From NCBI RefSeq assembly GCF_001684955.1, contig NZ_MAYF01000312.1, positions 1-64,000 of the forward strand: 64,000 nt of DNA, read 5' to 3'. A program made the translations under genes and the position numbers. Position 1 is the first letter of the stretch. Every line of letters starts with the position of its first letter. This DNA is from Chryseobacterium contaminans. Its GTDB lineage: Bacteria; Bacteroidota; Bacteroidia; Flavobacteriales; Weeksellaceae. A model generated the notes under the pieces. It searched no databases and was not told where the DNA came from. It saw only the letters and a program-made list of their open reading frames with translations. Shown in pieces: positions 8,461 through 16,885 of this stretch.

Positions 8461-10113
8461 ATGAAAGATATAATGAATATGAATGTAAAGAAGATTGCTT
8501 TTGGAGCAGCCGTGGTATTTTTTACCGGTTTTGCCACTGCACAGACATTGCAGGATGGTATTAACAGTATAGACAGTGATAAATTTGCTCAGGCAAAAAC
8601 AAACTTCACTGATATGATCGCTAAAGAGCCTACAGCTGAAAACTACTTCTATTTAGGAAATACTTTCTTGAAGCAAGGAGAACCAGATTATGCAAAGGCT
8701 ACTGAAAACTTTAATAAAGGATTAGCAGCAGACGCTAAAAGCTTTGTTAACAAAATTGGTTTAGCTACAGTAAAACTTGGAAAAGGCGATAAAAGTGCTG
8801 TTGCTGAAATTCAGAAGATCGTAACTGATTCTAAAGAAAAAGATGCTGAAGTACTATTCAGAGCAGCAGAAGCTTTAACTTTATTTGAAAAGAACAGTTC
8901 TCCTGATCTTGCGATTCAATTCTTGACAAAAGCAATTGAAAAAGCGGAGAAAAAAGGAGTGCCTGCACATTATTATTATACATTAGGAGATGCTTACAGA
9001 TTGAAGAGAGCACCAGGTGAAGCAATGTCTGCCTATGATAAAGCATTGCCACTAGCAAAAAATAAAGCTTCCGTTTACACAAGAATGGCAACTTTATGGA
9101 TGGCAGCTCAACAATGGCAACAGGCAAAACAAAATATTGATAAAGCAATTGCAGTAGACCCTACTTATGCACCTGCATATAAAGCAATGGCTGGATATGA
9201 TATCAGATATCAGCAAAATGCTAAGGCTACACAAGACCTTATCAACTATACAAAATATGCTGATGAAGATCCATATACTCAATTAGAAATTGCAAAATTA
9301 TACTTCACTAACGAAGATTATGCGAACTCTAAAACTGTATTGGATAAAATTTTTGATAAGATTGACGACCCTATTAAGTTCAAATTAAGAGCTTATCAGG
9401 CATATGCGGACAGAAACTATGCTGAAGCAAAACAGAATATGGAAACTTTCGTTGCTCAGGCTGATAAATCAAGAGTATTACCTGCTGACCAAGGTTTACA
9501 AGGACTTATCGCTGCAGGATTGGCAAAAGACGAAAAAGATGCTGCTAAAAAATCTGCTCTAACAACAGAATCTCAGCAAAAAATCGCTATTGCTAAAGCT
9601 GCTAAAGATGAAACAATGAAGTGGGATTTAGAGTTGGCAAACATCGCTGGAGGTGGTGGTGCTTCTCAGGCTGAAGCGGATAAAGGGCCTACTAACCCTA
9701 CTATCGAAGCATTAAAGAAACAAGTTGCTGCTAACAGTCAGGATTCTGATGCTTTATTCAAATTAGCAACAGCTTACCAGGATGCTAAAAACTGGAACGG
9801 AGCAATCCTTACATGGCAGAAAATGTCTGCGCTTCTTCCTGATTGGGCACCTGCTTATTATAGCCAGGGGTATTCTTACCAACAGGCAGGAAATAACGAA
9901 GCTGCGAAGATTGCTTATGAAAAGTTCATCAGTACTGTAAAGCCGGCTGACCAGGAAGCTAACAAACAGACTTTAGCTTATGCTTACTTTGCAGTAGCTT
10001 ATATGAGCAAAGACTCTGATGTTGCAAAAGCAAAAGAATATGTTGCTAAATCTTTACAGTTAGATCCTACATACCAGGATGCTGTAAAATTAAATGCAGA
10101 GATCAACAAGTAA
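8461..10113 (+). CDS. Periplasmic tetratricopeptide-repeat protein
   Basis: A 550-residue protein with an N-terminal signal peptide (MNVKKIAFGAAVVFFTGFATAQ; the ATG at 8461 is seven codons upstream of this methionine). It is followed by many TPR-like helix pairs, such as AENYFYLGNTFLKQGEPDYA, AHYYYTLGDAYRLKRAPGEA and APAYYSQGYSYQQAGNNEAA. TPR arrays bind proteins, so a scaffold role in the envelope is likely. It follows the TonB cluster and the PstS-like gene in the same direction and ends at a strong terminator. Confidence 0.85.
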   Translation: MKDIMNMNVKKIAFGAAVVFFTGFATAQTLQDGINSIDSDKFAQAKTNFTDMIAKEPTAENYFYLGNTFLKQGEPDYAKATENFNKGLAADAKSFVNKIGLATVKLGKGDKSAVAEIQKIVTDSKEKDAEVLFRAAEALTLFEKNSSPDLAIQFLTKAIEKAEKKGVPAHYYYTLGDAYRLKRAPGEAMSAYDKALPLAKNKASVYTRMATLWMAAQQWQQAKQNIDKAIAVDPTYAPAYKAMAGYDIRYQQNAKATQDLINYTKYADEDPYTQLEIAKLYFTNEDYANSKTVLDKIFDKIDDPIKFKLRAYQAYADRNYAEAKQNMETFVAQADKSRVLPADQGLQGLIAAGLAKDEKDAAKKSALTTESQQKIAIAKAAKDETMKWDLELANIAGGGGASQAEADKGPTNPTIEALKKQVAANSQDSDALFKLATAYQDAKNWNGAILTWQKMSALLPDWAPAYYSQGYSYQQAGNNEAAKIAYEKFISTVKPADQEANKQTLAYAYFAVAYMSKDSDVAKAKEYVAKSLQLDPTYQDAVKLNAEINK

Positions 10114-10137
10114 TTTAAAATTTAAATTATAGATATT

Positions 10138-10175
10138 AAAACTTCCCATTCGTAATGTTTGGGAAGTTTTTGTTT
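10138..10175 (+). terminator. Terminator after the TPR gene
   Basis: An 11-bp perfect stem (10138-10148 with 10160-10170) is followed by TTGTTTT. The next promoter's presumed -33 bases fall inside its 3' arm. Confidence 0.85.
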
Positions 10176-10190
10176 TAAAGCTTATCTTTG
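10158..10190 (+). promoter_or_regulatory. Promoter of bshB1
   Basis: TTTG at 10158-10161 and TATCTTTG at 10183-10190 are 21 bases apart, matching the Bacteroidota TTTG/TAnnTTTG pattern. The box ends 5 bases before the ATG, implying a leaderless or near-leaderless mRNA. Confidence 0.55.
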
Positions 10191-10195
10191 ATACT

Positions 10196-10915
10196 ATGAA
10201 AACAGATATACTTGCTTTTGGTGCCCATCCTGACGATGTAGAACTGGGATGTGGCGGAACGATTGCCAAATTGGTTGCTGAAGGAAAAAAATGTGTTGTA
10301 GTAGATCTTACCAGGGGAGAACTGGGGACAAGAGGTACTGACGAAACAAGAAAAGCAGAAGCAGCAGATGCTGCAAAAATTCTTGGACTCTCCGCAAGAG
10401 AGAATCTGGGAATGAAAGATGGCTTTTTGGTAAATTCCGAGGAATACCAAATGAGGATCGTGAAAATGATTCGCAAATACAGGCCAGAAATCGTCTTAGC
10501 CAATGCAATTGATGATAGACATCCAGATCATGCAAAAGGAGCAAAATTAGTATCGGATGCGTGCTTTTTGTCCGGACTGAGAAAAATTGAGACTGTAATG
10601 GATGGGGAGGCCCAGGAAGTATGGAGACCCAAGCATGTTTTTCATTATATTCAATGGAAAGATATCAAACCTGAGTTTGTGATTGACATTTCAGAATTCC
10701 TGGATAAGAAGATTGCATCATGTATGGCTTATAAAACTCAGTTTTATGATCCGACTTCTACGGAACCTGAGACTCCAATTACCACAAAAGACTTTTATGA
10801 GAGCTTAACTTACCGCGCACAGGATTTGGGACGATTATCGGGAGTTGCTTACGCTGAGGGCTTTACGTCAGAAAGATTAATTTCTTTGAAAAATTTTGAT
10901 GGAATTGTTTGGTAG
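10196..10915 (+). CDS. bshB1: Bacillithiol biosynthesis deacetylase BshB1
   Basis: A 239-residue zinc enzyme of the PIG-L/LmbE family. BshB1 removes the acetyl group from N-acetylglucosaminyl-malate, the second step in making the thiol bacillithiol. The zinc-site motif is GAHPDDVELGCGG (His11, Pro12, Asp13, Asp14), the second site is DRHPDHAKG, and LTRGELGTRGT is typical of the BshB1 group. Bacteroidota make bacillithiol, which fits. bshA and bshC are not in the window. The gene is monocistronic and ends 35 bases before tRNA-His. Confidence 0.93.
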   Translation: MKTDILAFGAHPDDVELGCGGTIAKLVAEGKKCVVVDLTRGELGTRGTDETRKAEAADAAKILGLSARENLGMKDGFLVNSEEYQMRIVKMIRKYRPEIVLANAIDDRHPDHAKGAKLVSDACFLSGLRKIETVMDGEAQEVWRPKHVFHYIQWKDIKPEFVIDISEFLDKKIASCMAYKTQFYDPTSTEPETPITTKDFYESLTYRAQDLGRLSGVAYAEGFTSERLISLKNFDGIVW

Positions 10916-10938
10916 TTGAGAAAATTGTCCTATATTTG
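10908..10938 (+). promoter_or_regulatory. Promoter of the tRNA-His gene
   Basis: TTTG at 10908-10911 and TATATTTG at 10931-10938 are separated by 19 bases, an excellent match to the Bacteroidota consensus. The -33 part overlaps the last codons of bshB1. Confidence 0.75.
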
Positions 10939-10950
10939 CACTCAGAAAAC

Positions 10951-11025
<75 letters not shown>

Positions 11026-11030
11026 CAAAG

Positions 11031-11062
11031 AAAGTACACTTTTTGAAAGTGTACTTTTTTAT
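11031..11062 (+). terminator. Terminator of the tRNA-His unit
   Basis: A perfect 12-bp stem (11031-11042 with 11046-11057) with a three-base loop is followed by a T run. Confidence 0.9.
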
Positions 11063-11530
11063 TTTATATCATTTTCAAAAGTGAAATAATATCCTTTTTT
11101 TATTTTTTTCCAGAAGCTTTTTTCCACTATTATCTCATACTTCTTATGCTGACAGCTAAAAATGGTGTCATCTGTTGTGAGGTAACATTTCTATTAGGCT
11201 AATTTCATGAGTGTAAGCAATAGTATTGGTCTCTCTTTCATTAAGGATTAAATCAAGAGATCTGGTCCTATTATTCTAATCAAAATGAGTAATGCTATGG
11301 AAAAAATAAAGGAACGAGTGTAAAATGTGAGGGTGTAAAAAATAGTAAGTAGTATTCTTAAGATAAGTATTTTATTATTTGCTTGTTTTGAATTATACTT
11401 TGTATTTTCTTAGGATAAACTTATATTTATTTTCATATTTTATTTTCATTAGCAAAGGAGAGCGATCTTGTTGCTGAAAAATTATATGGTTATTTGTCTG
11501 ATTAGAAAGAGCGATAGCCAGTTTCAGGGC
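11063..11530. other. Intergenic stretch without a recognisable gene
   Basis: About 470 AT-rich bases between tRNA-His and the DUF3276 gene. Only very short open frames are present on either strand (for example 13-16 codons near 11146 and 11206), with no homology I recognise. No hairpin, repeat or transposon end is evident. It may be decayed sequence beside the tRNA. Confidence 0.5.
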
Positions 11531-11558
11531 ATAAAAAAAGCATCCTTTTCAGATGCTT
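11531..11558 (-). terminator. Terminator of the DUF3276 gene
   Basis: Read on the minus strand, a 7-bp stem (11552-11558 with 11538-11544) is followed by seven T, just downstream of the DUF3276 stop codon. Confidence 0.8.
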
Positions 11559-11579
11559 GTGTTTTTAGATATTCTTTTT

Positions 11580-11915
11580 TTAAACTTCGTCGTCAGAATC
11601 TATTGTGTAAGATCTGCTTTTGAAGTCTTTGTCATGTTTTTCTGAAATTACATCCTCACCCTTTTCGTTAATGATGAAATCTGTGGACTCATTAAACATC
11701 TCCTGAAAACTCTTAAAATCCTCCTTGTAAAGATAAATTTTATGCTTCTCGAATGTAGCTTCCCCATTCTCTCCGAAATTCTTCTTACTCTCAGTAATTG
11801 TAAGATAATAATCTCCCGCTTTCGTCTCGCGCACATCAAAGAAATAAGTTCTTCTCCCTGCTTTTAACACCTTCGTGAAAATCTCATTTTCATGGCGTTC
11901 CTTGTATTCACTCAT
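11580..11915 (-). CDS. DUF3276 family (Pur-alpha-like nucleic-acid-binding) protein
   Basis: A 111-residue protein with RRTYFFDVRETKAGDYYLTITESKK in the N-terminal half and an acidic tail ending DSDDEV. This matches the DUF3276 family of Bacteroidota and spirochaetes, which adopts the PUR fold and binds single-stranded DNA or RNA. The specific role in flavobacteria is unknown. It has its own promoter (TATATTFG-like box at 11945-11952, exact sequence TATATTTG) and its own terminator. Confidence 0.85.
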   Translation of the reverse strand: MSEYKERHENEIFTKVLKAGRRTYFFDVRETKAGDYYLTITESKKNFGENGEATFEKHKIYLYKEDFKSFQEMFNESTDFIINEKGEDVISEKHDKDFKSRSYTIDSDDEV

Positions 11916-11944
11916 TGTTAGATATTTTTTAATCTTGTTAAGAA

Positions 11945-11952
11945 CAAATATA
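11945..11952 (-). promoter_or_regulatory. -7 promoter element for the DUF3276 gene
   Basis: TATATTTG on the minus strand is a full consensus match, 29 bases before the ATG. Confidence 0.6.
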
Positions 11953-12014
11953 AAAGAATTCTTTTAATCACAAAATTTTTTTTATGATTTATTTAACAAT
12001 TAGGAATGAAACAG

Positions 12015-13676
12015 CTATGCGGTTACAGAATTGGTAATTTCGGTAAGGTTGATAATCTGGTCTGCTTTTTGAGCGCTAGACTCTCTGTGTGTGATAATTA
12101 TGGATGTCGCATTACTGATTTTTCGATCAATATTTTCGAGAATATTCTGCTCTGTTTCGGTATCTAAAGCAGACAGAGAATCGTCAAAAATGATGATATT
12201 TGGGTCCTTAATCAGTGCTCTGGCAATGCAAATTCTTTGCTTCTGACCTCCCGAAAGCATCACCCCGCGTTCACCTACCAGTGTTTTATATTGCTCTTTA
12301 AACTCCACGATATTTTTGTGAACATCTGCAATCCGGGCATACTCAATTACTTTTTCTTGCGATGGATGATCTATGGCAAATCCAATATTATTTTCAATGG
12401 AATCTGAGAATAAATAGCTCTCCTGAGGAATGTATCCGATAAAGTTTCTGTAGTTCTCCAGATTATGCTCTTTCAAGTTTTTTCCATCAATCAGAATTTC
12501 TCCTTCAGTAGGGTCAATCAATCTGCATAAAAGTAAAGCAATCGTAGACTTTCCACTTCCTGTTTTTCCCATGATAGCAAGAGATTCTCCTGCTTTGATC
12601 TTAAAACTTAAATTCTCCAGTGCTTTAATGCCTGTATTCGGATAAACATAAGATACGTTCCTGAATTCTATATCTCCTTTAATAGGATAGGTTTCAAAAT
12701 TGGTATTGATGATCTCTGATTTTTTATCCATAAATTCATTGATCCTTTGCATAGATGCTTCAGCTCTCTGATTTACAGAAGTTACCCAGCCTACCATAGA
12801 GAATGGGAAAATTAAGGTATTAATATACATGAAGAAATCAGCAATTTTACCAATACTTAACTCTCCTGCAATATATTTTGTTCCTCCAATCCAGATAATA
12901 GCAACATTCAACAGCCCAATTACGAACAGGATAATGGTAAAGAAATAAGCTTCTGTTTTGGCAAGATCCAATGCTTTATTCTGATAATCGGTTACTTTAG
13001 CTCCGTAGTTTTTTTCAATATATTTTTCCCTTGCGAAGAATTTTACCACACGGATTCCCGAGAAGCTGTCCTGTACAAAAGTTGAAATCGCAGACTGGCT
13101 TTTCTGCATGATTTTCGATTTCTTATTGATAATGGAGCTTACCTTATAAATAGCAAAAGATAAAATAGGAAGCGGGAGCAGAGTCCATAAGGTCATGGAA
13201 GCATCCGTTTTTACCATATAAATGGCCGTAATCAGAACCAGAACAATAAGGTTGGCCACATACATGACGCCTGGTCCCAGGTACATTCTTACAGCTACGA
13301 CATCTTCACTTAATCTGTTCATTAAGTCACCAATAGTAGTTTGTTTATAATCTGTTAAAGATAAATCCTGGTAATGTCTGTAAATTTTATTTTTCAGTTC
13401 ATATTCAATTCTTCTGGATGCAACAATAATGGTTTGGCGCATCATAAAAGTAAAGAATCCGGTTAAAAGAGAACAGCCTACAATAATTCCTACATAAATC
13501 AGTACCTGTTGATTGAATCCGAGGTTTCCGCTTTTCGTAAGTTCATCTACAGATTTTCCAACAAACTGAACTTTATATATATTAAAAAAATTACTGGCAA
13601 TGATGAATAATACCCCCCAAAACAAAAGTATTTTGTGTTTCCAAAAATAGGGGTTTAAGGTTTTTAGCGCTTTCAT
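12015..13676 (-). CDS. ABC exporter half-transporter with a degenerate Walker B residue
   Basis: A 553-residue fusion of six transmembrane helices (about 1-310) and a nucleotide-binding domain. The domain has Walker A GKTGSGKST (about 366-374), the signature LSGGQKQR (about 470) and Walker B NIIIFDDSLSALD (about 490). The catalytic glutamate after Walker B is Asp here, as in the degenerate-site subunit of heterodimeric exporters such as BmrC or TM287. No partner half-transporter is adjacent. The likely role is export of lipids or drugs across the inner membrane; the substrate is unknown. Confidence 0.88.
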   Translation of the reverse strand: MKALKTLNPYFWKHKILLFWGVLFIIASNFFNIYKVQFVGKSVDELTKSGNLGFNQQVLIYVGIIVGCSLLTGFFTFMMRQTIIVASRRIEYELKNKIYRHYQDLSLTDYKQTTIGDLMNRLSEDVVAVRMYLGPGVMYVANLIVLVLITAIYMVKTDASMTLWTLLPLPILSFAIYKVSSIINKKSKIMQKSQSAISTFVQDSFSGIRVVKFFAREKYIEKNYGAKVTDYQNKALDLAKTEAYFFTIILFVIGLLNVAIIWIGGTKYIAGELSIGKIADFFMYINTLIFPFSMVGWVTSVNQRAEASMQRINEFMDKKSEIINTNFETYPIKGDIEFRNVSYVYPNTGIKALENLSFKIKAGESLAIMGKTGSGKSTIALLLCRLIDPTEGEILIDGKNLKEHNLENYRNFIGYIPQESYLFSDSIENNIGFAIDHPSQEKVIEYARIADVHKNIVEFKEQYKTLVGERGVMLSGGQKQRICIARALIKDPNIIIFDDSLSALDTETEQNILENIDRKISNATSIIITHRESSAQKADQIINLTEITNSVTA

Positions 13677-13737
13677 ATAGTTTTACAAAATTACAAAAAT
13701 GTCATCAGACTACGAATCTCATCAATTTTAAATTTTG

Positions 13738-13745
13738 TATCTTTG
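13738..13745 (+). promoter_or_regulatory. -7 promoter element for the nusB operon
   Basis: TATCTTTG is a full match to TAnnTTTG, 22 bases before the nusB ATG. A matching -33 TTG was not seen. Confidence 0.55.
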
Positions 13746-13767
13746 CACTCATTAAAAAGCTCTTTGA

Positions 13768-14673
13768 ATGTTAGGAAGACGACAAATCCGTGAAAAAGTA
13801 GTACAGGCAGTGTATTCATACTATCAGAATCCTGTAAAATTTGATGTTTTAGAGAAAAACATGTTCGCTGGAATAGAGAAAATCTATTATCTCTATATCT
13901 ATCAGCTTAACTTTTTAGTAGGTCTGAAAGAATTGGCTGAGCATCAAATTGAAATCGGTAAGAATAAATATCTTAAAACCGATGCTGATATTAATCCTAA
14001 CCAAAAATTCATCAACAACCAGGTATTGCTTAAGCTGGAGGAAAATCCGGAAAGATTATTCTTCACAGGCCAGCACAAGCAGCTGAAGTGGGATATGCAT
14101 GATGATTTATTGGTAAAGACTTTCCAAAGAATTACTGCTGGAAAACGTTATCAGGATTTCATGAAAGAAGAAGGATATTCTTTTGAGGATGATCAGAAGT
14201 TTATCGGGAAATTGTTTTTAAGATATATTGCTGAAAATGATGATTTCCACGACTATCTTGGAGATAAGGAACTTTCATGGTATGATGACATCCATATTGC
14301 CAATTCCATGGTACAAAAAACAATCGGATTCCTGAGAGAAGATGAAGAAAGCAGAACTTTAATCAAAATGATTAAAGATGAGGATGATAAAACTTTCGCC
14401 GCTAAATTATTGAAAGATACCCTTAACAACTGGGAAAACAACGAGAAAAAGCTGGAAGAAAGATTGGAAAACTGGGATCTTGAAAGAATTTCCCTGATGG
14501 ACAAAGTAATCCTGTCAACGGCCATTGCAGAGCTAGACAACTTCGCCTTCACGCCTTCAAGAGTCATTATTAATGAATATATCGAGATTGCAAAAGTGTT
14601 TGCTACAGATCGTTCGAATATCTTCATTAATGGTATTTTAGATAAATATTGTAAAGATCAAAATAGAATATAA
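13768..14673 (+). CDS. nusB: Transcription antitermination factor NusB (long form)
   Basis: NusB binds boxA RNA with S10 (NusE) to prevent early termination in rRNA operons. The start MLGRRQIREKVVQAVYSYYQ is the conserved NusB head, and the helical RNA-binding fold closes at about 190-301 (LERISLMDKVILSTAIAELDNF and INEYIEIAKVFA). The 301 residues are about twice the E. coli length (139). The extra 120-150 residues sit between helix one and the rest, as in other Bacteroidota. One base separates it from the next gene, so it starts a three-gene operon. Confidence 0.92.
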   Translation: MLGRRQIREKVVQAVYSYYQNPVKFDVLEKNMFAGIEKIYYLYIYQLNFLVGLKELAEHQIEIGKNKYLKTDADINPNQKFINNQVLLKLEENPERLFFTGQHKQLKWDMHDDLLVKTFQRITAGKRYQDFMKEEGYSFEDDQKFIGKLFLRYIAENDDFHDYLGDKELSWYDDIHIANSMVQKTIGFLREDEESRTLIKMIKDEDDKTFAAKLLKDTLNNWENNEKKLEERLENWDLERISLMDKVILSTAIAELDNFAFTPSRVIINEYIEIAKVFATDRSNIFINGILDKYCKDQNRI

Positions 14674-14674
14674 A

Positions 14675-15184
14675 ATGAAAAAGACGTTATCAATTATCGC
14701 CTTGTCAATTATAGGCTTTGGATTAGTTTCGTGTAAAAAAGAAAACAAAGAAACTCAAAGCGCTGAAGCTGTAACTGCTGATTCTACTGCTGCCGGAACT
14801 TCTGCAACAACTGATTCTGCCGCAGCATCTGTAACAGGAGAAGCTCCTGCTGCACCGGTTTCTAATGAGCCATCTACTTCTATCGCTTTATCTGAAAGCA
14901 ACTTTGATTTCGGAAAAATTAAAAAAGGAGATAAAGTAGAGCACGTATACGAAATTACCAATACAGGAAAAAATCCGTTGGTTATTTCTGAAGTGAAGCC
15001 AGGATGTGGATGTACTGCCCCTGACTTTACAAAAGAGCCTATTATGCCAGGTAAAAAAGGAAAAATTACATTGCATTTTGACTCTTCAAACTTTGATGGA
15101 AACGTTCAGAAGTATGCAGATGTTTTTGCAAACGTAGAGAAGTCTCCAATCAAATTAACGTTCACTGCGGACATTCAACCATAA
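14675..15184 (+). CDS. DUF1573 lipoprotein
   Basis: A 169-residue protein with a signal peptide and lipobox (GLVSC, Cys20), a linker of about 45 residues rich in Ala, Thr and Ser, and a DUF1573 domain at about 70-169. The domain is an Ig-like fold with FDFGKIKKGDKVEHVYEITN and the hallmark PGCGCTAPDF. It is probably anchored in the inner or outer membrane. The order nusB-DUF1573-yajC is conserved in Bacteroidota. Its function is unknown. Confidence 0.88.
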   Translation: MKKTLSIIALSIIGFGLVSCKKENKETQSAEAVTADSTAAGTSATTDSAAASVTGEAPAAPVSNEPSTSIALSESNFDFGKIKKGDKVEHVYEITNTGKNPLVISEVKPGCGCTAPDFTKEPIMPGKKGKITLHFDSSNFDGNVQKYADVFANVEKSPIKLTFTADIQP

Positions 15185-15194
15185 TTAAAAAAAT

Positions 15195-15548
15195 ATGTTG
15201 ACATTATTTTTACAGGCACAGCCACAGGGTTCTTCATCTATGATGCTGATCATGATGGGTGTGATGTTTGTAGGGTTTTATTTCCTGATGATCAGACCTC
15301 AGATGAAAAAGCAAAAACAGGAAAAAAACTTTCAGGAAAACCTTAAAGTAGGAACCAGAGTAGTCCTTACTTCTGGTCTTCACGGAAGAATTGCTCAGGT
15401 TCAGGATGACGGTTTTGTCATTGAAACATTATCCGGAAAACTAAAGTTTGAAAAAGCAGCAGTTTCCAGAGAAATGACAGAAAGCCGTTTCGGAGATAAA
15501 GCAAAAACTGCTGACAAAAAAGAAACAGAAACTGAAGAAAAGAAATAA
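15195..15548 (+). CDS. yajC: Preprotein translocase subunit YajC
   Basis: A 117-residue protein with one N-terminal transmembrane helix (about 14-34, MLIMMGVMFVGFYFLMIRPQ) and the conserved RPQMKKQK. A small cytoplasmic domain follows with VGTRVVLTSGLHGRI. YajC associates with SecDF at the Sec translocon. The charged tail after residue 95 is low-complexity Lys/Glu. It closes the nusB operon; coaE, often the next gene in relatives, is instead at 50.4 kb. Confidence 0.93.
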   Translation: MLTLFLQAQPQGSSSMMLIMMGVMFVGFYFLMIRPQMKKQKQEKNFQENLKVGTRVVLTSGLHGRIAQVQDDGFVIETLSGKLKFEKAAVSREMTESRFGDKAKTADKKETETEEKK

Positions 15549-15572
15549 TTTTATTCAGTCTGAAAATATTGC

Positions 15573-15610
15573 TGCGGCGGGTGAACGAAGTTCACCCGCG
15601 GCATTTTTTA
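15573..15610 (+). terminator. Terminator of the nusB-yajC operon
   Basis: A 10-bp GC-rich perfect stem (15577-15586 with 15590-15599) has a GAA loop. It extends by three more pairs past one mismatch and ends in seven T. Confidence 0.93.
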
Positions 15611-15679
15611 CATACTAGATAAATATATTAATTTGTGACTGGGTATTGGCGGAAGACTATTACTTTTTAATGCAGATGT

Positions 15680-15730
15680 TGTCATTGACTACGTCGACTC
15701 TTCGATTTCTGAACGAAGTCAAGAATCTCA
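15680..15730. repeat. Degenerate dispersed intergenic repeat
   Basis: The segment contains CTGAACGAAGTCAAGAATCTCA. Its core GAAGTSAAGAATCTCA recurs in reverse orientation at about 61575-61590. It resembles the dispersed intergenic repeats found in many flavobacterial genomes. Confidence 0.5.
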
Positions 15731-15806
15731 TAAACCACCTCTTCATTTCTCAAAATTTGATTTATAACCAAAACCTTTATGCTCATTTGTGAAAGCATCA
15801 GTAAAA

Positions 15807-15833
15807 TTGATATTCAATAAAAAATTATCTTTG
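15807..15833 (+). promoter_or_regulatory. Promoter of the SDR gene
   Basis: TTG at 15807-15809 and TATCTTTG at 15826-15833 are 16 bases apart. The -7 box ends 4 bases before the ATG, implying a leaderless transcript. Confidence 0.6.
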
Positions 15834-15837
15834 TCGT

Positions 15838-16572
15838 ATGAATCAAAACACAAGCAAAACTGTTCTCATTTTAGGAGCCAATTCAGATGTAGCCAAACAA
15901 TGCATTATCCAATATCTTGAAAAAGGATTTTCTGTAATGGCGGCTTCCAGAAATACAAAATCATTGGAGGACTTTATAGCATCCAATAATCTGGATCAGA
16001 ATAAAGTGACGGTGTTGTATTTTGATGCTGCAGATTTTGATTCTCATCAACAATTTTATAACGGTCTTGCTGTAAAACCTCATATTGCGGTGTATTCAGC
16101 GGGCTTTTTGGTAGATAATCAAAAAGCCTTGAGAGATTTTAAAGGGGCTAAACAAATGATGGAGGTTAATTATATGGGTGGAGTTTCTATTCTGAGCATC
16201 ATCGCGATGGATGAAAGTAATAGAAATCTGGAAAGAATCATAGGGCTTTCTTCATTATCCGGAGTAAGAGGAAGGAAAAGCAATTTTGTATACGGAAGTA
16301 CTAAGGCTGCTTTCACTCAGTATCTGGCAGGGTTAAGACAGGAGCTTGCCTCCAGAAAAATAACAGTTAATGCCTTAGTTATTGGGTATATTAGAACTAA
16401 GATTAATGATGGCCTGAAATTGAATGAATCTTTAATCATGGAGCCGGAGTATGTAGCGAAATTTATTGTAAATGCCGGAAACTCCTTTACCATTGTTCCT
16501 AATTTTAAATGGAAAATTATTTATCATATCTTAAGACTTTTACCAGAAAGCCTGGCCGCAAAATTGCCATAA
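15838..16572 (+). CDS. Short-chain dehydrogenase/reductase, DprE2-like
   Basis: A 244-residue NAD(P)-dependent oxidoreductase of the classical SDR fold. The nucleotide-binding start is VLILGANSDVAKQC, the NAG-like motif is YSAGFLVDN, and the catalytic YxxxK is YGSTK with the preceding Ser in LSSLSG. The GANSDVA start and C-terminal shape resemble DprE2-type reductases that act on polyprenyl-phosphate sugars, but no DprE1-type oxidase is adjacent. The SDR assignment is firm; the substrate is unproven. Confidence 0.85.
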   Translation: MNQNTSKTVLILGANSDVAKQCIIQYLEKGFSVMAASRNTKSLEDFIASNNLDQNKVTVLYFDAADFDSHQQFYNGLAVKPHIAVYSAGFLVDNQKALRDFKGAKQMMEVNYMGGVSILSIIAMDESNRNLERIIGLSSLSGVRGRKSNFVYGSTKAAFTQYLAGLRQELASRKITVNALVIGYIRTKINDGLKLNESLIMEPEYVAKFIVNAGNSFTIVPNFKWKIIYHILRLLPESLAAKLP

Positions 16573-16885
16573 TTCTTTAATTTTTACTGTTCGGTATTTA
16601 TTTTTAGAAAATATTTTTCTCTGAAAAGAGACTTCGGTATTTTTTTTGTAATGATAGCCCCGAATTATTCTTCCTCGCAAGATTCGGATTCTAAAAATGA
16701 TCATTGAGTAAGCTGGAACTATCTGTTCAGCTGCCAATCTACTGTAATGTATATCATCATTGATTTTAACTTCCCAAGAGTTAAGGTTACATTGTATTGT
16801 AAAGAATTATTCAAAATTCATTTTTAAAGTCTTGTGTAAATAGGGATAAATATCTGTTATGATATATAAAAATAAGTAGTATAAA
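16573..16885. other. Intergenic stretch between the SDR gene and mscS
   Basis: About 310 AT-rich bases. A 65-codon minus-strand frame overlaps the SDR 3' end but resembles no known family and is treated as chance. No hairpin terminator for the SDR gene and no consensus -7 box were found. Confidence 0.5.

Noticed and set aside
11140-11260. Very short open frames downstream of tRNA-His
   Set aside because: 13-16 codons, no homology, no promoter or terminator; treated as chance.
16540-16737. 65-codon minus-strand open frame overlapping the SDR 3' end
   Set aside because: No recognisable family, promoter or terminator; it overlaps a real gene on the other strand.
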